Source of the DNA: Sphingomonas sp. URHD0057
GTDB lineage: Bacteria > Pseudomonadota > Alphaproteobacteria > Sphingomonadales > Sphingomonadaceae
Assembly: GCF_000620665.1 (NCBI RefSeq)
Contig: NZ_KK211162.1
Location: 827,764 to 891,763 of the forward strand
Length of the DNA stretch: 64,000 bases
Direction of reading: 5' to 3'
The position numbers were made by a program, and so were the translations under genes. This document shows positions 58,411 to 64,000 of the stretch, in pieces; position 1 is the first letter of the stretch, and the number at the start of each line of letters is the position of its first letter. The notes under the pieces are model-generated. The model had not been told where the DNA came from, made no database searches, and saw only the letters and a program-made list of their open reading frames with translations.

Positions 58411-60677
58411 CAGCCCTCACCCTCGCCTTCATTGTCTTCGCCATTTTCGTTGGACGCTTCATCGCTTGCCAGTGCGGCAAGTTTTGCCGTGTCGAAGGCA
58501 ATCCGGACGTGAGTCCCGCCGCCGGCCCGGTCGAGAAACGCGATCTCGCCCATATGTTCCTCGACGATCTTCTTGACGATCGCGAGGCCAAGGCCGGTGC
58601 CGCGCACCCGCGTCGTCATATATGGCTCGGTCAGCCGCTCACGGTCCTCGGGCAGCCCGACCCCGGTATCGAGCACGTCGATCACGAGATGATCCTGCTC
58701 CTCGTGGAGCCTGAGCTCGACGCGGTCGCCGGCGAGGCTATGCTCCCCGCGATTGATCCGCCCTTCAATGGCTTCGACCCCGTTCTTCACGACATTTGTC
58801 AGAGCCTGGGCGAGTTGGCGGCGGTCGCAAACCATTGGGAACTCGCCCTGCGGCGGATCGAGCACGAAGCGGATCTTGGGATGTGCGACCTCGTGCAGAA
58901 ACAGCGCCTGGCGCGCGATCTCATGGACGTTCTCCTCGCGAAACGCGGGTTTGGGCATGCGCGCGAAGTTCGAGAATTCGTCGACCATGCGGCGAAGGTC
59001 GCCAACCTGGCGGATGATCGTTCCCGACAGCCGCTCGAACGTCTCCTTGTCCGAGGTGATTTCGTCGCCGAACTTGCGCTGCATCCGCTCGGCGGCGAGC
59101 TGGATCGGGGTCAGTGGGTTCCTGATCTCATGCGCGATGCGCTGTGCGATGTCGGACCAGGCGGCGCGGCGCTGATCGGTCAGTTGGTCGGTGATGTCAT
59201 CGAAGGTCAGCACCGATCCGTCCTGGTAGCGCGCGCGCTTCACCGCGAGCGTGCGCTGGACGCCGTCTGTGGCGACGATGACGTTTGCTTCCGATTGCTC
59301 CCCGCGCATGAATTCGGCAAGATCGGTGGATACCGCGCCGAGATCCTGCCCTTCGACCTCGCCCTGACTCTTCTGCAGCAGCGCCTCGGCCGAGCGGTTC
59401 ACGAGGAGAATGCGGTTTGCGGTATCGAGCGCAATCACGCCCGCAGTGACGCTCGACAGCACGGCCTCCATGAAGGCGCGGCGCGCGTCGAGCTGGATAT
59501 TCGCGGTGCGCAGCGCCCCCGTCTGTTCGTCGAGGCGCCCGGCCATTCGGTTGAAGGCGGTAGCGAGCGTCTGGATTTCGTCCTCGGTGTCATTGGTGAC
59601 GGGGACGCGCGCGGTGAAATCACCCTCCTCGATCCGCCCTGCCGCGCCGACGAGCTCACCGACCGGCCGAACCATACGGTCTGCGAGCTTGAGGGCGGTG
59701 AAGATCGCCAGGCCGACGATGATCAGCGCGCCTAGCAACAAAGCCGCATTGAATTTCAGCTGGTTCGCGCGCGATTTCGCAAGCAGTCCCCGGTAATCCC
59801 TGAGCACGTCGTTGGCGCGCTTCATCTGCGCGCCGACATCCGGATCCACCGCCCCAGCGTACAGATAGGTGTCCGTGTTAGGAATCAGCCTTGTAACGAT
59901 TGAAATTCTATTGGGTGAGCCGGCGTCCGCATATGCGTTGGCAGGTAGATGCTTGAGCTTTGCGATTGCAGCTTTGACGCCTCCGTCATTCATGGCCAAA
60001 CCGTATTGGCCACTCATGACCGCTTGGGTGTGCAACTCCCCAGTGGGTCCAAGCTGAAGGATCGCCGCTTCATTCAGCGCCCGCCGATAGAGCTGGTTTG
60101 CAAGAAACGTCTTAAACAAAGGGTCGTCGGCCGACACCTTACCAAGCGCGTCGTTTACGTCGCTGGCCATGGTCGTTGCTTCATCGCCGATGCGGCGAAA
60201 CTCGTATTGTTCCGCCCCTCGAGCAATCTGGACCGTATTTTCGAGCATGTTCCTAGCGCGGTCGGAGAACCAGAACTCAAGACCGCTCTGGAACAACAGC
60301 GATGCAAAAATCGCGACGAGGACAGTTGGTACGGCAGCGATTGCTGAGAACAGCGCGACCAAGCGGACGTGGAGGCGACCGCTGCCAACGCCGCCCTCCT
60401 CGGCCCGACGGATCGCCACTTTTCGCGAATAGAGCGCCATCAACGCGATTGCCGGGATGAGGTTAGCAACCAGCAGGAAAGCAATGACCGGCGGCGACAA
60501 CAGCGAACCTGGCTCTGCCCCGCCGCGAAGCATCCAGGCGCTGAGGCCCATAATCGCCAGAAGGAACAGCCCGACCGCCAGCGCCACCAAATCGTAGAAG
60601 CGTCCGCTTGCCCGCTGCTGCTGGAGCCAGCGTTCCGCCCTCGAAGTCAAACGCGATTCGGCCGTGCGAGCATCCAT
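58410..60677 (-). CDS. ntrY: NtrY-type sensor histidine kinase
   Basis: About 755 residues: three or four membrane helices in the first ~140 residues and another near 315-335 flanking a periplasmic domain, then HAMP, PAS and the kinase core ([18 protein letters not shown] with the phospho-His; N box [10 protein letters not shown] boxes [10 protein letters not shown] and [11 protein letters not shown]). An acidic tail ends the protein. NtrYX systems respond to nitrogen, oxygen or redox state and envelope signals. The ATG at 60677 is preferred to 60695 because AGGGCGAG lies just upstream. Confidence 0.94.
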
Positions 60678-60746
60678 TCGGGCTCGCCCTAGCACGGCCT
60701 TTAGGGCCGTTGCATCAAAAACACACTTGTGACGATGAAGACCGCG

Positions 60747-61745
60747 TCAGGCGGCCGAACGGGTGAGCCAGGGCGCGTAAAAATCGCGTAGCATTCGCAC
60801 CACAATTGCGGGATCGTCCTGCTGGTTGACGCAGTTCCTGAGCTCGGCCGAACCCGGCAGGCCCTTGGTGTACCAACCGATATGCTTGCGGGCGAGATTG
60901 ACCCCGGTGTGGGTGCCGTAGAGGGCAAGCATCTCATCATATTGGGTCAGCATCGTGTCGAGCTGCTCGTCCAGCTCAGGATCGGGCGCCCTCCCCGTCC
61001 CGGCCAGCTCGGCCATGACCTGCGCGATCAGCCACGGACGGCCGTAAGCGCCACGCCCGATCATCACCCCGTCCGCGCCCGACTGCTCGAGCGCGGTTCG
61101 GGCATCGGCGACCGAGCAGATATCGCCGTTGACGATGACCGGCACGCTGACGGCTTCCTTGACCGTGCGAACGAACGCCCAGTCGGCCTCGCCCTTGTAC
61201 ATCTGGCAGCGGGTGCGGCCGTGGATGGTGATCATCTGCACGCCGAGGTCTTGCGCGATCCGCGCGAGCTCTGGCGCGTTGAGGCTGTCGTGGTTCCAAC
61301 CCATCCGCGTCTTCAGCGTCACCGGGACCTTCACCGCCTTGACGGTCGCGTCGATGATCGCCGCGGCCGCCGTCAGGTCGCGCATCAGCGCCGAGCCGGC
61401 CCAGCCGTTGACCACCTTCTTGACCGGGCAGCCCATGTTGATGTCGATGATCGCCGCGCCGCGCTGCTCGTTAAGCTTGGCAGCCTCGGCCATCACCCGC
61501 GGCTCGCAGCCGGCCAGCTGCATCGCCACCGGCTCCTCCGACGGATCCCACAAGGCCTTCTGCAGCGACTGGCGCGTCTCGCGCACCATCGCCTGGCTGG
61601 CGATCATCTCGGTCACCGTCAGGCTCGCGCCATAGCGCTTGACCGCGCGGCGGAACGGCAGGTCGGTGACGGCCGTCATCGGCGCCAGGATCACCGGCGA
61701 CGCGACCTCGACCGGGCCGATCTTGATGGGCTTCAGCGCATTCAT
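60747..61745 (-). CDS. dusB: tRNA-dihydrouridine synthase
   Basis: A 332-residue FMN enzyme of the NifR3/DusB type: [27 protein letters not shown] (active-site Cys), [21 protein letters not shown] and NGDI ... [13 protein letters not shown]. In rhizobia it heads the nifR3-ntrB-ntrC-ntrY-ntrX cluster; here ntrY follows directly. ATG at 61745 is the family start; the longer frame is antisense to ispDF. Divergent from ispDF with a 66 bp gap. Confidence 0.94.
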   Translation of the reverse strand: MNALKPIKIGPVEVASPVILAPMTAVTDLPFRRAVKRYGASLTVTEMIASQAMVRETRQSLQKALWDPSEEPVAMQLAGCEPRVMAEAAKLNEQRGAAIIDINMGCPVKKVVNGWAGSALMRDLTAAAAIIDATVKAVKVPVTLKTRMGWNHDSLNAPELARIAQDLGVQMITIHGRTRCQMYKGEADWAFVRTVKEAVSVPVIVNGDICSVADARTALEQSGADGVMIGRGAYGRPWLIAQVMAELAGTGRAPDPELDEQLDTMLTQYDEMLALYGTHTGVNLARKHIGWYTKGLPGSAELRNCVNQQDDPAIVVRMLRDFYAPWLTRSAA

Positions 61746-61773
61746 GGATCGCAGCCAGATAATGGAACAGCCC

Positions 61774-61802
61774 TTGGCGGACAAGGCTAGCGGGCCTAGA
61801 CG
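61774..61802 (+). promoter_or_regulatory. Predicted ispDF promoter, nearly leaderless
   Basis: TTGGCG (61774-61779), 17 bp spacer, TAGACG (61797-61802), ATG at 61812. Transcription would begin at most about 3 nt before the start codon, and no Shine-Dalgarno is visible (only GC-rich CGCCCGCCCG). Confidence 0.35.
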
Positions 61803-61811
61803 CCCGCCCGA

Positions 61812-62954
61812 ATGACTACGACTGCCCTTATCGTGGCCGCCGGCAGAGGCGAGCGCTTGGGCGTGGGCGTGCCCAAGCAATTCCTGTCGATCGCCGGCAA
61901 GCCTGTCCTTCGCTGGGCGGTCGAGTCTCTGATCCGTCATCGCGCGGTGCGATCCGTCCGGGTCGTGATCGGACGTGGCCAGGAAGACGTCGCTGCCTCC
62001 GCCCTCGCGGGGCTCGACGTCGGCGCGTTGATCCCCGGCGGTGCGGAGCGCGCGGATTCCGTCCGTGCCGGCCTTGCCGCGATTGCCGGTGACGCGGTGC
62101 TCGTCCACGACGCCGCCCGGCCATTCTGTCCACCGGAAGTCGTCGATCGGTTGCTGGCGCCATTGGAATTCTACGAAGGCGCGGCGCCGGTGCTCCCGGT
62201 TGGGGACACCCTGGCGCGGATCGGTGAAGAGCTCGGCGAGCCGGTGGACCGGACCGGCCTGGTCCGCGTCCAAACCCCCCAGGCGTTCCGCCTCGATGCA
62301 CTGCGCGCCGCCTACGACCGCTGGACGGGCGATTCCCCGATCGACGAAACCACGGTCGCTCGTGCCGCCGGAATGCGGGTGGCCACGGTCGAGGGCGACC
62401 CGGCACTCGAAAAGATCACCACATCCGCCGACTTCGCGCGCGCCGAGCAATGGCTGGCAGGCAGGCTCACGCCGCGTACCGGCATGGGCTTCGATGTCCA
62501 CGCCTTCGCCGGCGAAGGGCCGCTTATGCTCGGCGGCGTCGCCGTTCCGCACGACCGCGGACTCGCCGGGCACAGTGACGCGGATGTGGTGCTCCATGCG
62601 ATTGCCGATGCCCTGCTCGGCGCCGGCGGGCTCGGCGACATCGGCGAGCACTTCCCGCCCTCGGATCCACAGTGGAAGGGCGCATCGTCAGACCGTTTCC
62701 TCGCTCACGCGGTCGAGTTGCTGCAAGCGAAGGGAGCAATCCTCGATCATATGGATTGTACGATCATCGCGGAGGAACCGAAGGTGGGGCCATATCGCGC
62801 CGCAATGCGGGCACGGATCGCCGAGATCGCCGGCCTCCGCCTCGATCAGGTCAGCGTCAAGGCGACAACCACCGAGGGGCTCGGCTTCACCGGCCGGCGC
62901 GAAGGCATAGCCGCTCAGGCGGTGGCCAGTATCCGTTTGGGGTGGCCGGCGTGA
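61812..62954 (+). CDS. ispDF: Bifunctional IspD/IspF, MEP pathway
   Basis: A 380-residue fusion of two MEP-pathway enzymes. IspD part (~1-220): [30 protein letters not shown]. IspF part (~223-380): [60 protein letters not shown]. It converts MEP to CDP-ME and later CDP-MEP to MEcPP; IspE acts between and is encoded elsewhere. Stop overlaps the pncC start. Confidence 0.96.
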   Translation: MTTTALIVAAGRGERLGVGVPKQFLSIAGKPVLRWAVESLIRHRAVRSVRVVIGRGQEDVAASALAGLDVGALIPGGAERADSVRAGLAAIAGDAVLVHDAARPFCPPEVVDRLLAPLEFYEGAAPVLPVGDTLARIGEELGEPVDRTGLVRVQTPQAFRLDALRAAYDRWTGDSPIDETTVARAAGMRVATVEGDPALEKITTSADFARAEQWLAGRLTPRTGMGFDVHAFAGEGPLMLGGVAVPHDRGLAGHSDADVVLHAIADALLGAGGLGDIGEHFPPSDPQWKGASSDRFLAHAVELLQAKGAILDHMDCTIIAEEPKVGPYRAAMRARIAEIAGLRLDQVSVKATTTEGLGFTGRREGIAAQAVASIRLGWPA

Positions 62955-63454
62955 AGGACACGCTCCTCCCCGACATCCTGGTCGACAAGGCGCGCGAGGT
63001 GGTCGAGGCCAATATCAAGGCTGGCCGCCGCGTGACCGTCGCCGAAAGCTGCACCGGCGGCCTGGTCAGCGCGGCGATCACGGAAATCCCGGGATCGTCG
63101 GAGATGTTCGAGGCCGGCTACGTGACCTATTCCAACGCCGCCAAGATCCATGAGCTCAAGGTCAGCTCGGAAGTGGTGGAAACCTTCGGCGCGGTGAGCG
63201 TCGCCACCGCCTGGGCGATGGCGCGGGGCGCCCTTGCCGCTTCCGACGCCGATATCGCGGTCGCGATCACCGGAATTGCCGGGCCCGGCGGCGGAAGCCC
63301 GTCCAAGCCGGTCGGAACCGTCGTCTTTGCAACGGCGGAGCGCGAAGCGGATCCGGCGAAGATCGTCGCCGACCAGAAGTTCTTCGACGAGAAGACCCGC
63401 TCGGGCGTCCGGCTTCAGGCCGCGCTTTGCGCGCTCGATCTGCTGATGCCGTAG
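62951..63454 (+). CDS. pncC: Nicotinamide-nucleotide amidohydrolase (CinA C-terminal domain)
   Basis: A 167-residue stand-alone CinA C-terminal domain. VAESCTGGLVSAAITEIPGSS, the catalytic Ser/Lys/Tyr region GYVTYSNAAKI and ITGIAGPGGGSPSKPVGTV are diagnostic. It hydrolyses NMN to nicotinate mononucleotide, recycling pyridine nucleotides. The GTG start overlaps ispDF. The 3' end overlaps convergent coq10-like gene by 40 bp. Confidence 0.94.
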   Translation: MKDTLLPDILVDKAREVVEANIKAGRRVTVAESCTGGLVSAAITEIPGSSEMFEAGYVTYSNAAKIHELKVSSEVVETFGAVSVATAWAMARGALAASDADIAVAITGIAGPGGGSPSKPVGTVVFATAEREADPAKIVADQKFFDEKTRSGVRLQAALCALDLLMP

Positions 63455-63876
63455 AGCGCCGCCGCGCGCTGCTCAAAGGCCGCGGTCATGCGCCTCAGCG
63501 CGCGGTCGAACATCGCACCGGCGAGAGTCTCGAACAACCGCGACTTGAACGCGAAGTCGACCGAGAAATGGACTTCGGTCCCGGCGTCGGCCGCGCGGTC
63601 GAACCGCCATTCGTTGTGCAGATACTTGAGCGGACCCTCGATGTAATCGACGCAGATACGGGTCGGCCGCTCCTTCCTTACCCGGCTGGTGAAGCGCTCT
63701 TTGAAGGCGTTGAAGCCGACCACGAGGTCGGCGATCGTCTCGGCTTCGCTCGACGAGCGGACCCGCACCGCGACCACCCAGGGCAGGAACTCGTCATAGC
63801 GAGCGACATCCGACACGAGGTCGAACAGCTGCTCAGGCGTGTAGGGTAAGTGCTTGGTCTCGCTGTGGCGCGGCAT
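63415..63876 (-). CDS. COQ10/RatA-like START-domain protein
   Basis: A 153-residue SRPBCC-fold protein: HSETKHLPYTPEQLFDLVSDVARYDEFLPW and VDYIEGPLKYLHNEWRF match the ubiquinone-binding COQ10 / RatA family. Likely helps ubiquinone delivery to the respiratory chain; the RatA toxin label in databases comes from one E. coli study. It lies directly after lipA, with the lipA stop overlapping its ATG (ATGA). Confidence 0.9.
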   Translation of the reverse strand: MPRHSETKHLPYTPEQLFDLVSDVARYDEFLPWVVAVRVRSSSEAETIADLVVGFNAFKERFTSRVRKERPTRICVDYIEGPLKYLHNEWRFDRAADAGTEVHFSVDFAFKSRLFETLAGAMFDRALRRMTAAFEQRAAALYGISRSSAQSAA

Positions 63877-64000
63877 CAGCCGTTCAAACGCTCCAGTTGC
63901 GCCAGCCGCGCCGCACGCATCTTCTGGAAGTCGTCGCCGGCGTGATAGCTCGAGCGGGTCAGCGGCGACGCCGCGACCAGCAGGAAGCCCTTGGCGCGGG
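63876..64000 (-). CDS. lipA: Lipoyl synthase, C-terminal fragment
   Basis: Only the last 41 codons are inside the window; the gene enters from the right edge on the minus strand. The translation [20 protein letters not shown] matches the C-terminal end of LipA, a radical-SAM enzyme that inserts sulfur into octanoyl-lipoyl domains. The stop (63876-63878) overlaps the COQ10-like gene. Confidence 0.88.
   Translation of the reverse strand, partial: RAKGFLLVAASPLTRSSYHAGDDFQKMRAARLAQLERLNG

Noticed and set aside
61746-62651. Upstream extension of the dusB frame across ispDF
   Set aside because: It is antisense to a well-supported fusion gene and encodes no recognisable domain.

Overview
This is a 64 kb chromosomal window from a GC-rich alphaproteobacterium, almost certainly a sphingomonad (order Sphingomonadales). 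The supports are: a fused IspDF; a cinA/ispDF/dusB/ntrYX/hfq/hflX neighbourhood; a fused tandem-Sm Hfq; many TonB-dependent receptors; and an rpsB-to-fabZ envelope operon with no lpxD, lpxA or lpxB, as expected of bacteria that carry glycosphingolipids instead of LPS. I saw no phage, insertion sequence or CRISPR array. Gene density is very high. Stop/start overlaps (GTGA, ATGA, TAATG) are the rule within operons, and several convergent pairs overlap at their stop codons.

Layout. 1-11 kb: the 3' end of dnaE, a hemerythrin-like protein, divergent mtgA and alaS, a KefB-type antiporter, a FAD monooxygenase, icd, and psd-pssA. 11.3-22 kb: rpsB-tsf-pyrH-frr-uppS-cdsA-dxr-rseP-bamA-ompH-fabZ, linking translation, isoprenoid and phospholipid precursors and outer-membrane assembly. 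22-27.5 kb: a minus-strand cobalamin uptake operon (btuB, two substrate-binding proteins, permease, ATPase) behind a clear cobalamin riboswitch. 27.5-32 kb: rpmE, an acetyltransferase, a DUF2207/LemA pair and a glutaryl-CoA dehydrogenase-like enzyme. 32-39.3 kb: two paralogous TonB-dependent receptors downstream of a membrane-anchored SARP-type regulator with TPR repeats. 39.3-42.7 kb: a BlaI-type repressor with two visible operators, an M56 (BlaR1-like) metallopeptidase whose C-terminus is made of ~29-residue repeats, and a secreted protein built from the same repeats. 42.7-46.4 kb: a PP2C phosphatase, a transmembrane Ser/Thr kinase and a TIR-FHA fusion protein. 46.6-55.1 kb: tRNA-Ser, then mltB, dacA, tmk, holB, metG, tatD, an MBL hydrolase, a retropepsin-like protease and a mazG apparently shortened by a nonsense codon. 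55.2-64 kb: hflX, double-domain hfq, ntrX, ntrY and dusB (minus), ispDF-pncC (plus), a COQ10/RatA-like gene and the 3' end of lipA (minus).

The most novel part is 39-46.5 kb. A TIR domain (a family that often cleaves NAD+) is fused to a phosphothreonine-reading FHA domain beside a kinase and phosphatase. Next to it, a BlaI/M56 switch has a repeat sensor domain duplicated as a stand-alone secreted protein. Functions for these modules are inferred from domains only.
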